DNA from: Takakia lepidozioides
Taxonomy: Eukaryota > Streptophyta > Takakiopsida > Takakiales > Takakiaceae
NCBI GenBank assembly: GCA_030704615.1
Contig: CM060733.1
Span: 26,164,001 to 26,228,000 of the forward strand
DNA: 64,000 bases
Direction: 5' to 3'
Below are positions 11,401 to 22,400 of this stretch, in pieces. Numbering within the stretch: the first letter of the stretch is position 1; every line of letters starts with the position of its first letter. The notes beneath the pieces are model-generated. The model was not told the DNA's origin and did no database searches. It saw only the letters and a program-made list of their open reading frames with translations. The translations under genes and the position numbers were made by a program.

Positions 11401-12812
11401 CTAAAAACAGTAAAATAACCAAAAGTGGTGGATGCTTACCAACGTCACTAACTCTACTTGCTACAGCATTGACATCCACTCGATTGCTTAGATCATTCTC
11501 TTTTGAAAAGCCCTCTTCAGTAGCTGAACATCACTTGGAGACGACTGGATGACTAAATCACTGACAACCAAGACCAGGTTGACTTTCAAGTGAAGACAGC
11601 CAGAATGCAGTGCCACGTGGAGTAGCCAGAAACTATGAACGAGAGAGCCCCTGAAGGAGAGGATGGAAGAGACGGGGGGATGGCTGCTCACATACCTCCT
11701 CTCGCCAGTCAACATTGTTCAAGATTCCCTGACACACAGCGAAAAGAGGAACACCCTCGTACAAAACCTGCATAAGCACCTTATTCAGCTCCACCTGCAG
11801 CTATCCTACCATCCCACAATACAACTTCTTGGAAATGAACAGTGCGGAGACCCCTCACAACAGGGTGAAAATCAATTCTGCCAATACAATAACCCACAGA
11901 ATGGTGAACAAAAGAAAAGGGGGTTACCTCACTCGCTGCAAAACCTGGGTAAATCTGGAAGGAGCTCACTGAGTGCCCGTGGTTCAAACACATTTCCCAA
12001 AAGTATGTGTGCACCTGCCACATATACAGGAACAGTCAGGCGCCGAGGTTCTGTATAAATCTCTGTTGCACGATGAACAACATTGATCATGGCAATAGAC
12101 ACTGAGGCAAGGAAGCAACCTACTGTCATTACGCCCCAACCAACTTGCTATCCATTATGTGCTGCAAAAGTACAGATTGGTCATACAAAGCTAGCCTGGC
12201 TGTCATCCAGATTGTACAACTAAGCACCGTACAAGAGAGGGGCAGAAGCTGACCTCTTTCTGGGTTAATTCTTCTCGGTTGGTCTGAATTCATCTAGATT
12301 ATGTAGCTAGCACAGAAGCGAAGAAGTGGCAAATTTGTTGACCAACTACAGCGCGAGGTGCAAACCTGCAGAATCTATCTCACTGTACAACCGATTTGAT
12401 CTTCGGGGAGCAGCAGCAGTTGTTGGTCTATTTCTTCGCTGCTCCAATATATTGTCCAGGTGACTCGATGTGGGCCATTCTGCACTTGCGCTGTCTGAGT
12501 CAATACACTTGTCTTGCTGCTCGCTCTAGATAAGCAAATTACTCATAGGGCCCTCGTTCTGAACAGCACATGGGTAAGCGCATTGATCTTTCGTGTTATG
12601 ATGCAGGGGCATGCTCTCCGAGGTGGGATTAATCAGAACAGGAAGGTGAAGAGGGACAGGGAGGGGGTTCTGGAAGGCTAAGCTGCAGCATCAACTTGCA
12701 CTGGCCTATTAACCAGGATTAGCCATGCCAGACACAGACCCTGCCTGCAGGGGGGCCTTTCCCTCAGAGAGGGCGTACCTCACGCTGGTGAAGCCACGAG
12801 AGAAACAAGAGA
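11401..12812. other. Unassigned internal hAT sequence
   Basis: No recognisable domain in any frame. The ORFs here (11488-11715, 11663-12058) are short and overlap on both strands. Confidence 0.35.
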
Positions 12813-14177
12813 TTGTACTCATAAGACGTTGTTTGCCGTAGCCTTGTGGCCATTGACCCCGCGCCCAGTTTGAGCGGGAACAAAAGGAACAGAACCTACC
12901 TCCGTCAGGGGCTGACGTTGGTAGTAAGACTTACCATCGTATAAGGAATTAATCCGGGTTTTCCAGATATCCTCTAGAAAACCCTTCACACAAGCATCAA
13001 TCTGCTGTGTGTGATTTGCCCAAAAACTAGGCCTCAGGAGGGCCTGGGCTTTTGGCTCAGCCTCGAGACTTTCAAAGTTGGTAAACAGGGGTACAGGCAC
13101 AATTCCCTTGATAAAATTGAAGAGAGCCTCTCTTTGGTGAGAGAACCCCGGACAGCGTATCAGAAAATGAATACTGTCTTCAGATTGCCCACAGAACGGA
13201 CAATTGCACTCTCCCTTTCCTCTCTGCTTCTGTTTGCTGTTCAAAGGTAGGCTTCCTGCCCTGAGTTTAAATTTCAGTCTAGTGCCGAGAGTGGGTAGAC
13301 CCTTGAGGTCATCCAAGATGTCCACCCCCATGTCACTGACTGGAAACAAGTTCAGGGAAGTTCTCTGCCTAACTTCATTTTCATCAGACAATCTCATGGC
13401 AACAGACATGGCCTCAGACACTACAGCCTCTAAGGCAGATTTATCCAACAGGGTCAAGACTTGCGGATCCAGATCCAGGTCCTTGAGAATCTTTTCTACT
13501 CTCTTCTGCCAGGACTTAGCCTGTTTGACAGGGCGGTCCTGTTTCCAAGATATAGAGTCGATCAACTTAGGATATCTGGTGTTGGGCATATGTTGCAGCT
13601 GACCCCACCATCTGACCTTGAATTCATCTCGTCGGGAGCTTAAGGATGGAATGCCAAACTCACCCCGAACAGCCACATTGGCTGTTTTGGAGCATGCTGA
13701 CATACACTCCTTAAGCACCCCCACTTGAATGGATTCTAGAGACTTAGCCTGGTTGGAGTTATCAACCCATATAGCAGATCCGTACTCCAAGGCAGGTCTA
13801 ATAACGCGACAAAGCATGGTTTTCTTAACCTCAGAGATGACCCCTCTGCAGTGGAAAAATTTAGTGAGCCCCAGAGCTTTGCCCTTGCCAGTTTGAACAA
13901 CTTTCCGGATATGTGCATCCTAACTACAAACGGAGGAAAACTCAACGCCCAGGTAAGTGTAGGAAGGGAGGACCGGGATCTCTTGGCTACCCCACTGCCA
14001 CAAGATCACTTCCTCCCTCTCCTCTGTCGTTGAATGCTACCACTGCACATTTGCTGACATCCAGGAAAAAAACATAAGTGGGTTTCCCTTCTTTTTTCCT
14101 TCCCTGAATAATCTGGCTTAGAGTGAAGATATGATCCACACAGCCCCTGTTTCGCCGAAAGCCGAGAGAAACAAGCC
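12813..14177 (-). mobile_element. LINE fragment nested in the hAT, RT core deleted
   Basis: The fragment encodes, on the minus strand, an RT block (RRNRGCVDHIFTLSQIIQ … YVFFLDVSK, 14060-14160), a YLGVEF block (near 13950) and a C-terminal region (12819-13817) with RPALEYGSAIW and the LINE-type zinc motif CNCPFCGQSEDSIHFLIRC. The palm containing the catalytic Asp pair is missing: FFLDVSK runs straight into AVVAFN. GAGAGAAACAAGAGA at 12798-12812 and 14178-14192 is a 15-bp target duplication. The 5' part is truncated, as is usual in LINE insertion. There is no poly(A), so this is a different clade from LINE-1 to LINE-4. Confidence 0.85.
12819..13817 (-). pseudogene. Non-LTR retrotransposon RT C-terminus with CCHC-type zinc motif
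   Basis: A 332-codon open frame corresponding to the thumb/connection and C-terminal tail of a non-LTR RT. Landmarks are LCRVIRPALEYGSAIW at the start, a helical middle part and CPFCGQSEDSIHFLIRCPGF at about residue 210. It is intact as a frame but lacks an RT active site upstream because of the deletion at about 14060. It is a passenger in the hAT and not expected to be active. Confidence 0.8.
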
Positions 14178-14192
14178 GAGAGAAACAAGAGA

Positions 14193-14994
14193 AAAGAGAA
14201 GAGAGAGAAGGTAAGCTGCGAGAGAGGAGGGAGAAACTAAGGAGGCCAACCACCAGAGGGCCTGTAGGATACGGTAGAACTTGAACCAAAACCAGCACTG
14301 TTTTAGGGGGTGTGGGAGCCAAGGAGCTCACGAGAGAGAGGAAAGAGACTGGTGTGTGCATTTGTGTCTTAGGGTGCGGAAAACCTCATGTAAAGAATCC
14401 GTTTATCCTCATAAGAAATTGCCCTTGCATTCACTCCATACATATATGCATCGTGAAAATGGAGGAGAGAGACTGAATGACAAGTTATATACGCTTCGAG
14501 ACAGTCTGAGCAGAAGTATTACCCGGCGCTGTTCTGGCACTCTCCCCGCCATGCCTTCGTTCTGTTTTCCTTTGCTTCTTCCTGAATCCGGTCGAGTTGA
14601 ATCACGACCCCACCAATGTATTGCACAACACAAGCGTCCGACACGGATTCTCTCCTAAGCTGCTTCTACCAGAATCCACATTACTGTAATCAGGCATACA
14701 GCGTGAAACATATCATACTCCCGCTCTCCCCTTCCCTGCCTTGTTTCTCCCGAAACAAAGTAGAAACGTTGTGACCCAAACAAATCACACGCCCCTCCCA
14801 CACTTCCATCTCTCCCCTGTCCGATCCTTCAACGCAGACGCATGCTACAAAGCCCGAATTCACAATGAGATGGAGATGGCAAGCCAATGATGTGGCCTTC
14901 TGGGACTATTGCAGCACTACGGCGTGGCCGATTACCTTCCGCTTCGCCGCATCATGAACCGCGCACGTAGAGGCACTTAGGGCTACAGCCCAGG
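14193..14994. other. Unassigned hAT internal sequence, GA-rich at left
   Basis: A purine-rich patch (14185-14230), followed by sequence without a recognisable domain on either strand. Confidence 0.3.
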
Positions 14995-15195
14995 GGTGGA
15001 ACCGGAACCGGAACCGGAACCGGAACCCTAAACCCGGTTCCCACACATGTGGTCGTAGCTGGAACCGCCGGTTCCGGTTCCCACACAATCCTGGATTTCC
15101 GGTTCCGGTTCCGGTTCCGGTTCTGCGTAGGCAGGTCCGGTTCCGGTTCGGTTCCACATAACCGGAACCGGAACCGGAACCGGCGGTTACCCGAG
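14995..15195. repeat. hAT right subterminal GGAACC/GGTTCC arrays
   Basis: Runs of GGAACC (14998-15028, 15160-15183) and GGTTCC (15068-15150) in both orientations adjoin the right TIR. They extend the minus-strand MULE frame by chance as an Arg/Phe and Asn/Arg repeat peptide, which is not a real protein tail. Confidence 0.75.
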
Positions 15196-15222
15196 GCCCA
15201 GGCGGGTAACCGCCCAACACTG

Positions 15223-17262
15223 GTATCGACCTCGTTGAAACTCATAGTGGCCTGGTGAATGAAGTTGTCACGTTTGGGATCCCAAACCATCCTCCTCAAA
15301 AATATGAAATACAAATGTTTGCAGGGTATGAATTTACCTCTCTTGCCCAAACTGGTTGATAGCATATTCACAAAATCAGGACATGTGCAATTGGGGAAAT
15401 TGGAAACCGTGATGTCGTAGGTCCTGTCATGAACAGCAGATGTGGAAGTGATGATTGTGAATACCCGACCATATCCTGGATCGGGTACTTCCGTGGTGCT
15501 TCCAACACGAGCTTGGAGCATTCTTGCGGACTCCACTTTGCCAAAGTGTTCAGCGGTTGGAGGGAAACGCCGAACGAGCTTTCCATCTCGTTTGGTTGGC
15601 CACAAGTCAGGATTTGCCGGGGGGACCCGGGAGGACGCAGAAGTAGTAGCACATGCATGGAGTTGGGGTTGTCTCGCAAGGGAAAAACCTGCCTCCTCCA
15701 GCATTTCAATCTCCTGAAAGCTGAGATGTGTTCCCACCTTCACGGGCCAAACGGTTGGAGGAGTTGGCTTCATCACTATGGAAGGACGCACAGTTCCATG
15801 CACACATCTGGCACAATCATCTGCGCAGAACCAGAACTTGTGGTTCTTGGCTTCTGGTTGACTGTATGGACGCATCAAGCCCGTGAAAGTCGGAGTAGGA
15901 GTTCGGGCACCACCTCTGGATATAGATGAAGTGCACTTCTCGAAATTAGTTGCCCTGATCGCTGTACATTTCACACGAGACCCTACACTTGTGCGTTCTA
16001 TGTGCCAAACGTGGTCGGGGCATGCGGACTCAAGCACATCAAGGGGGTTGTTTCTCTCCTGCACCATTTCAGTGGCACGGTTTGATGCTGGAGCTTGCCG
16101 TCGTGTTGGAGGTTCCTCCACAATGGAGGTTCCGGACATGGAGCTGTCATGCAGGGGAACACGAGGCTTCGAGAAGTTATCACGGTCTGCCCTGTGGGAA
16201 TCTGAATCCGAACCAGGTGGAGTGTTCAATTTCCTCTTACAGGAGCCGAATCTCTCCTCCCCTTCAAGATGTGGAACTCTAGAAACAAGTGGCGTTCCCT
16301 AGGCATACATGCTCACCGCCCGTGCTATCTTGATTGGATCCCCAGATCTGTTTGCAGCACGCAACATCAACTCCCATTTGTCCGGACCCTTGCCACCAAC
16401 CCCACCTCGTAAGAAATCACGGTATCGGGTTTGTTGTTGCAAGGCACGTATCAAATCATCTGTTGTTGCCACATACAAATCCCGACCTCGTTTCCCAGAC
16501 TACTACAACCATGCGTTGTGCACAGTTTCTGCCAAATTGCAAGATGGCATGTCCGCCACTTCCTCAATGGACATGTTCTGCAAAGAGGATAACCACACTT
16601 CAGAACAGTGCACAGGAAACAACATAAAGAAAGCAATGAGTCAAAAATATGGAAAGCAAATGTATGAATAAAGCATGAAATAGAAGCCTCGTACCATTGT
16701 CATGGCTGCTCCCCACTGTCTATACCGGAAGTGCCAAAACGCCAGCCAATCTTCCAATGCTCTCATACTCTCAAGTGATGCAGCTCCAGAAGAGAACCAC
16801 CATGCACGAATTGTCTGGAACAAAGTGTCCGCCTCCTTCATTGTTCTAGCATCTTTGTACTCTTTGCACAATTTACGGTGCTGAGTCTGCATCTCTGGTT
16901 TGATGTCCGACTTTGTATGTTTTTCCAGAGATTGTGTCCAATGGAATAGACATGTACGCTCTCTTCCTGGCATAGGCACTTTTGGGTCGCCCGATCCGAA
17001 GACAATACGAACAGCATTGAAATTTGCTTGAGCACTATCCGCCATGAAACCTGTGAAATTTGGAGATGGCAGCCCAGGGAATTCCACATGAGCTTCTGGG
17101 ATTCCGTATCCTCGGATTGCATGTCACAAACTGCAATTGTCATAACTCGTTGGTACACTGGATCGTAGACATGACAAGCCATTGTCGTCCAATCCTTCAC
17201 TCGTTTGCAATGAACTCAGTCTTTACTTCGGAGCCAAAAACTAGAACAAAAGGAGAGCCATG
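15223..17262 (-). pseudogene. MULE-type (Mutator) transposase with SWIM zinc finger, decayed
   Basis: Minus strand. The 5' part (17200-16641) carries a MULE transposase core in two frames: DWTTMACHVYDPVYQRVMTIAVCD, then a frameshift near 17090 into GFMADSAQANFNAVRIVFGSGD and a downstream CLFHW block. A donor (CAATG before GTACGAGG, about 16693) and an acceptor (TTTGCAG, about 16592) mark an intron. The following exon has two adjacent TAG codons near 16505. The C-terminal part (16229-15223) contains a SWIM finger, CTCPDF … FIPCKHLYFIF (C-X-C … C-X-H), at about residues 275-310. The last codons lie beyond the hAT at 7718-7756. The frameshift and stops make it a pseudogene. MULEs move by cut-and-paste; no terminal repeats were recognised. 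Confidence 0.82.
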
Positions 17263-18098
17263 ACCATCCGGTCTCCACTCATCTTATACTTGGGCTGATC
17301 CCCTAACTCCACCTTACCCCGCCGCCTCCTTCACGTGATTATTTAATAGCAAGTCAACAATATTTAAGATCCTACAACTTTTGGACATCAAGTATGGCGG
17401 CCACCGGGTCTTATCCCCCTCTACAGGCCCATCAACTTCTAAAAACATACGATACCCACGTGTTTTGTTTCTCAACCACTCTTTTAGCTGCATGTCACTT
17501 GCTAATATTTAATATGGCCACCTTGTTCCTAAATTACTGCTGCATCTCCTTTCTTTTCGCAATTTCTTCCCAGCAATGATAAATCGATCATTCTCTCACA
17601 TTTCATCTCTCTGCCAACCCGTCATTCATCTGGTATTCAATCCATGTTTGAATGAAAAATTGGCGATTTCATCCGCTTCTCCTTAATGAAAAATCGCGAC
17701 TTCAGAGCCCCCACAAACCCTACGTGCTTTATCTGTTTCTTGCATGTCTTCCGTGTTTCCCTCATCACCTCCCTTCGACCTACACTTTCGTTTTAAGATA
17801 AAAAAAAATTCTTTACGATTTTTCCCTTCGTATTTGCGTTGGGTGATCCTTCCTGTCTTCTTTTTCTATCACACTGAACCTCGAGTGGGCAGTGAACATT
17901 CATCTATTTTCTTTTTGCCGTGTTGGACTCTGCACTGTTGTACATTCTGTTCATCTACATATATTCGTGACATGGGGGTTCTGGCTTACAAAACAAACAG
18001 TGCACCCAAAAAAAAAAAATGCTGGCACAACCCTTGGATTCTTTCTTTTCCAATCCGGTCTAAATGTTTTATTGCAATGTCTTGTTCTAGTGAGTGCG
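17263..18098. other. AT-rich sequence, no gene seen
   Basis: Pyrimidine-rich and AT-rich with short chance ORFs (17744-18274 is mostly low-complexity). It may include the upstream non-coding part of the MULE. Confidence 0.3.
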
Positions 18099-19000
18099 AG
18101 TCTTCCATATTTGTTTGTCCATTTATATATTTACCATCACCTCTAAATCTTTACCCTTCGTTTTATCCTTCCCTTAACCCTTCCATAGGCTTAAGCCGGA
18201 CACTTAGTACCCTAAACCATTACTCTTACCATATACCAAAAACCTTTGTGTACTCCCATAAATCCAAAACCTAAACCCTTACCCTGGCCTTAATCCTTAC
18301 CCTAAGCTTAAACCTGACACTTACTACCTTAAACCATTACTCTTACCATATACCAAAAACCAGGTTAGTGTACTACCCTATTTACACTCCAAACCAAGTT
18401 ATTGTACTACCATGTGTGAGTCTTCTATATTTGTTTGTCCCTTTGAACTACCCTAAATCCAAACCCTAAATCCTTACCCAATCCTTTACCCTGGCCTTAA
18501 TCCTTACCCTAAGCTTAAGCCTGACACTTAATACCCTAAACCATATACCAAAAACCAGGTTAGTGTAATACCCTTCTTACACTCCAAACCAAGTTATTGT
18601 ACTACCATGCATGAGTCTTCCATATTTGTTTGTCCCTTTCTACCCTAAATCCAAACCCTAAACCCTTACCCCTCCCTTTACCCTTCCCTTAATAATCCTT
18701 ATCCCAAGCTTAAGCGTGACCCTTCGCACCCTAAACCATTACTTTTACCATGTACCAAAAACCTTAGTGTAGTACCCTACTTATAATAAAATCCAAACCT
18801 TATTGTACTACCATGTTACCTCTTGTAAAATTTGTATCATTCTCTTAATGTTTTCTTTAATTTTGTTGGATAACATATGATACAATGATTACATGGATAT
18901 CAAATTCCCCTTACATTTATACATTCTACAGAGGTTCAGAGTCGTCCATATTTGTTTCTCTCTTTCTATCCTAAACCCTTTAAAACCCTAAACCCTTCTC
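18099..19000 (+). repeat. Degenerate telomere-like satellite
   Basis: Dense CCCTAAA, CCCTTA and AAACCCTTACCC words (the plant-type telomere heptamer is CCCTAAA) are organised in a higher-order unit. The phrase TCTTCCATATTTGTTTGTCC recurs at about 18101, 18421, 18616 and (diverged) 18942, giving spacings of about 320, 195 and 326 bp. AGGTTAGTGTA…ACCC and CCAAACC(A)AGTTATTGTACTACCATG also recur. It reads as interstitial telomere-derived repeat that has been tandemly amplified. Confidence 0.7.
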
Positions 19001-20159
19001 CGAGTCACCACAAACTTGGACCTTATTGCACTTAATATATCTAGTTACACCCCAAACCTTATTTTACTACCCTAGTAGGTCATCTTCCTAATGTTTCAAG
19101 CTATTTTAATATTTTACTGCCATTCTCACACCCAAAACATCATTTCAATGGCATTGTCTATGAATATTGTGCTTGTCAACATGAAGATTCAATCAAAATT
19201 ACTATCAACTTATATCAAGTATGGTAGAGTACTATGAGTCTATCCCATGTTCGATTCGACACATTTGTTTATCGTGATTACATAATGTAATATTACATCA
19301 TTCGACTTCCCAGTGGACGTTCAATGAATTGTTCAGTTACACTACAACTTCACAAGCACTTCAATGTCAAATGGACATCTTATATGTTACATTTTGAAGC
19401 AAGTATGACATCACTTGTAATTTCACAAAGTTCAATCACACATCACTATCCAAGATATTATTAACATTTGAATTAATTTTAATTAAAATATATTAAGTTT
19501 GGTCCGGATTTAAGCCAAAAGTCCATAAATAGTTAAAATAAGGTTAAAATGGGTCAACATCTGGTCAGCATCAATGAAAACTCAAACCGATTCCGGTTGT
19601 TCCCCTTAAGTTGGCTCTGAGCTTCCAAGAAACCTTTACAGATCTGCCTCTGTTATAGCTGTACTCATCATTTTAAGTTGCCATTGCCTTGTTGGTAATT
19701 TTCTGGTACATACATAGCAGATTGGGGTCATCACCATAGCCGAAAGGTTGTTTCAGTGTTTGAACCTACACAAATAAAGTACAATCTGACCTTCTAAGTT
19801 TATCAAGGGGGCTCTTTGTGACCCCTGTTCTTTGAAAAAAAATAAAAAAAATTCAACTAATATAGAAAAACAAAACGTGAATGTGGAGACAGATAAAATA
19901 TGCTTAAGAAAAAGACATATATGATGAAAGCCCGAACAAATATGCATTAAATAAAAAACAACCAAGCTTCAATTAAATCAAAACAATTTGAAATCTAAAC
20001 TAATTGAGAAAAAGATGAAAAAAATATCATATAAACAACATTCATAATCCAAATCGATTAAATATTGGGGCTTCATCCCCTTTATCCAAAAAAAAAAAGA
20101 AAAAACATCTAAATCTACTTGTTTTTTTTTTGTTTTTTTAATTTTTTAAATTTTTAAAG
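19001..20159. other. AT-rich sequence, no gene seen
   Basis: No convincing coding potential. It contains one imperfect copy of the dispersed 24-bp palindrome (19298-19322) and A/T homopolymers (20090-20155) that adjoin the SINE. Confidence 0.4.
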
Positions 20160-20372
20160 GAAACCTGGGAGCGACTGCTCACAATTCAGGCCCTTGAGGA
20201 GGGGGAAAAAGTAACCCCCTTTCAGAGAAGCCATTAGGCACACAGGTGGGAAACGTCACCACCAGACCAACCGGTCACGAATGATCCACACATCAGGCAG
20301 GGCAGCGGGTTCGAACCCCGAACCACCACGGCGACACATTGTGCACTTATCAGCTGAGCTACCAGCTGATGT
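20160..20372 (-). mobile_element. tRNA-derived SINE, copy 1
   Basis: On the minus strand the element opens with a tRNA-like A box (AGCTGGTAGCTCAGCTGATAAG, 20350-20372) and about 40 nt later a consensus B box (GGGGTTCGAACCC, 20306-20320). It then continues into a body with AGGGGGTTAC…CCCCCTCCTCAAGGGCC (20170-20222) and ends in A/T-rich sequence. The body is shared with copy 2 (27297-27478). The acceptor-stem complement is missing, so it is not a functional tRNA gene. Confidence 0.75.
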
Positions 20373-20580
20373 GCTACTTGTTGTATGAGTCAAAATGAGA
20401 GTCATTACACTGGTCAAATTAATATTAGATGAAATAAGCCTCAAATTGCAATGGGATCTCTTGCTTTGTGAAAACATAAGAGGAAGGGAAAACTGGAGAG
20501 CATGACGCAGCAAAACACACCCAAGTGCAACGCTTGACACAGTGTAAGGTCCTTTGAATCTCGACGTTGTTTCAGAATTC

Positions 20581-20616
20581 GTCGCTAGTAGTGCGGAGCA
20601 ACGCGAAGCCCTAGTA
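20581..20616. repeat. 36-bp motif shared with 63122-63157
   Basis: The two 36-bp segments differ at five positions. Both start GTC(G/A)CTAG and end GCCCTAGTA, with an internal GCGnAGCAACGCG that can pair partially. On the minus strand the order hairpin then CTAG resembles a Helitron 3' end, but no Helitron protein or 5' end is seen. Confidence 0.45.
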
Positions 20617-20739
20617 TGAAAAAAACGACAACTGGTTGGCATGGTGGAGGTTGTGGTTTGGTGGTAGGTCGATGGTGATGTAGCGATGCAAATCTTGGGT
20701 TCCATTCCATGTGGTTCCGGTCGATGGCGCTGATTGCAG

Positions 20740-20844
20740 CTACCTCCATGGAGGTAGTAATGTATCTACTCTCATGCAGGTAGTTCAGCTTGGTTTTGCA
20801 ACTACCTTCATGTAGAAATCCTAAAACTACCTGCATGGAGGTAA
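20740..20844. repeat. Short palindromes built on CTACCTnCATGnAGGTAG
   Basis: A perfect 18-bp palindrome, CTACCTCCATGGAGGTAG, at 20740-20757 is followed by related copies (CATGCAGGTAG near 20775, CTACCTTCATGTAG near 20801, CTACCTGCATGGAGGTAA at 20827-20844). No gene is associated. Confidence 0.6.
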
Positions 20845-21049
20845 TTTTAAATTTCATATGCCAAAAAAAATTCTAAGTCCTCGACGCATGTTCAAAGGTA
20901 GTTTGCTCCTATATTAATGAGACGGCGGGCCCCATCATCTGACCAGCCGCACGACGAGGCCACACAAAATTCTGAGCTGGCATGAAAAATCTGCGCTGGC
21001 ATGTTTGACAATGAGGCTTGAAATCAGTTTTCTTTTAACAAAGCTCGCT
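20845..21049. other. Spacer before LINE-2
   Basis: No coding or repeat structure recognised. Confidence 0.4.
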
Positions 21050-22400
21050 TCAATCCGCTGTGGTTATCCGTAACGATTCCAGACATTCTATGTTTCTAGA
21101 GGAGATAAGAATGGAAGGAGGCTTACCTCTCCTGAAGATCAAGGGAGTGACAAATGATGCCCTTGGAATATCGTCCGAGTCCAACTGTGAACATCCACCT
21201 AGGATCAGTTTGGGGTATGTGTTGAGTCTTGTGAGGCACAATCTGGCCAGGATGGGGTTGCTGGCTATGCCTGACAGCATGCTTTTGTAAATGCCTCTTG
21301 GATCCAATTCCGATTTCAGGCCAGCCCTCTGGGATTTGGTTGCATATCCCTCTCTTGCTAAGTGTATTTTCCTTTCCCTTTGTGTGCTGGTGGGAGCATC
21401 TTCCCTACTTCGAGATACATGGGATCTGAGTGCTTTTCATGTGTCTTTGGTTCCCTTGGCGTTGGACTGATCTGCAGCAGGTCTGTGTTTTGGGCTACCT
21501 TCCCGTGTGCCTTCTTTTGCCCAGCTTGGGGGAGGGCGTTTTTTTCCCTCCATTGCTGGTTTTTTGGCGGCAGTGGGCCTGACTTATCTCCTGATCCTGG
21601 GGACCTTTTCCTTTTCCCCGCGGGACAGTCAGCTTTGATATGGCCAATTTTTCTGCAATTGAAGCACGCTGCCGAGGTCTTCTCCTCCAGCAGTCTGATT
21701 GTAAAGTAGTTACCTTCCTCATCGATGGGGAGCCTTACATAGTCTGGGAGTGTGTCCTCTTCCGGCATCATAAGCACCATTTTTGCGAATCCATTGTCAT
21801 TTAGCCTTGATGCTATTGTGGCATGTTTTCATGCCGGGTATTTTCTAATGTTGTCAGTGCACATGAGTGGATCAAACACTCCCAAGCATCCCATAAAGGA
21901 TCCAAAGTGGTTGGCAATGTCACGGATGTTGAGAAGATACTCATATGGAATATACGGAAGTGATACTATTCTTGGGCAACTTCCCGTTTTTGTGTCCCAT
22001 CTTTGCTGACCATGGAAAGATATTTATGTTAAACCCCAACAAGTGTGGGTTGATGTGGAGGGCTTTTGCCGCTGCCTCTTGGGACTCAAATTGCATGGAG
22101 AAGAAGCCTCCGCCTTTGGCATGGCAGAAATGATGCAAGAGCTCACCCCCCCCTCCCAAGTGCTTGATTGCCCAGTCCCTCACAAATGATCTACCCACTT
22201 TCTTACCAGGGAAGTGGACGAGGATTCCGCTGTCTTCCATGCAGGATACCCTGCTTTTGAGGTCTGGCATGTCCACCATTATAATCTGGTGGTCCCCACT
22301 GAGGGCCTCCTGCGTGGTAATGAGGTCTTCCCCCACCAGGTCGTCTTCCATCTGATTCTGACCTGCCTCCATCTGTTGTCTTGCAGGTGTGAACATCGGC
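21050..22400 (-). mobile_element. LINE-2: L1-like ORF1 fragment, antisense
   Basis: Same lineage as LINE-1 but older or divergent. Reading right to left: 22396-21941 encodes a DUF4283-type domain (GILVHFPGKKVGRSFVRDW … GGGFFSMQFESQEAAAKAL); a linker continues over 21900-21780 in another frame; 21780-21358 carries LPIDEEGNYF and the zinc knuckle CFNCRKIGHIKADCP; 21307-21050 holds ILARLCLTRLNTYPK … VTPLIF … SLRITT. Several frameshifts break it. Endonuclease and RT are absent, so the 3' part has been lost. Upstream, 22400-22840 may be its 5' UTR. Confidence 0.8.

Larger units (their letters stand above)
7757..15222 (-). mobile_element. hAT DNA transposon, near-complete, 7466 bp
   Basis: The two ends are perfect 15-bp inverted repeats, CAGTGTTGGGCGGTT at 7757 and its complement ending at 15222. 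They are flanked by an 8-bp duplication, GTATTGAC (7749-7756) and GTATCGAC (15223-15230), with one mismatch; 8 bp is the hAT hallmark. Both subterminal zones (7770-7960 and 14995-15195) are packed with GGTTCC/GGAACC words. The transposase is on the minus strand at 8490-10821. The rest holds three imperfect 160-bp repeats, an unrelated LINE fragment and unassigned sequence, so part of the length is acquired. It inserted into the C-terminal codons of a MULE transposase gene. Confidence 0.9.

Noticed and set aside
14952-16229. A single 425-residue protein ending in Arg/Phe and Asn/Arg repeats
   Set aside because: The tail is a read-through from the MULE frame into the hAT subterminal GGTTCC arrays; the hAT boundary at 15222 divides it.
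20306-20372. tRNA gene on the minus strand (A and B boxes)
   Set aside because: A and B boxes are present, but no acceptor stem pairs and the same body recurs at 27297; it is a SINE head, not a tRNA gene.
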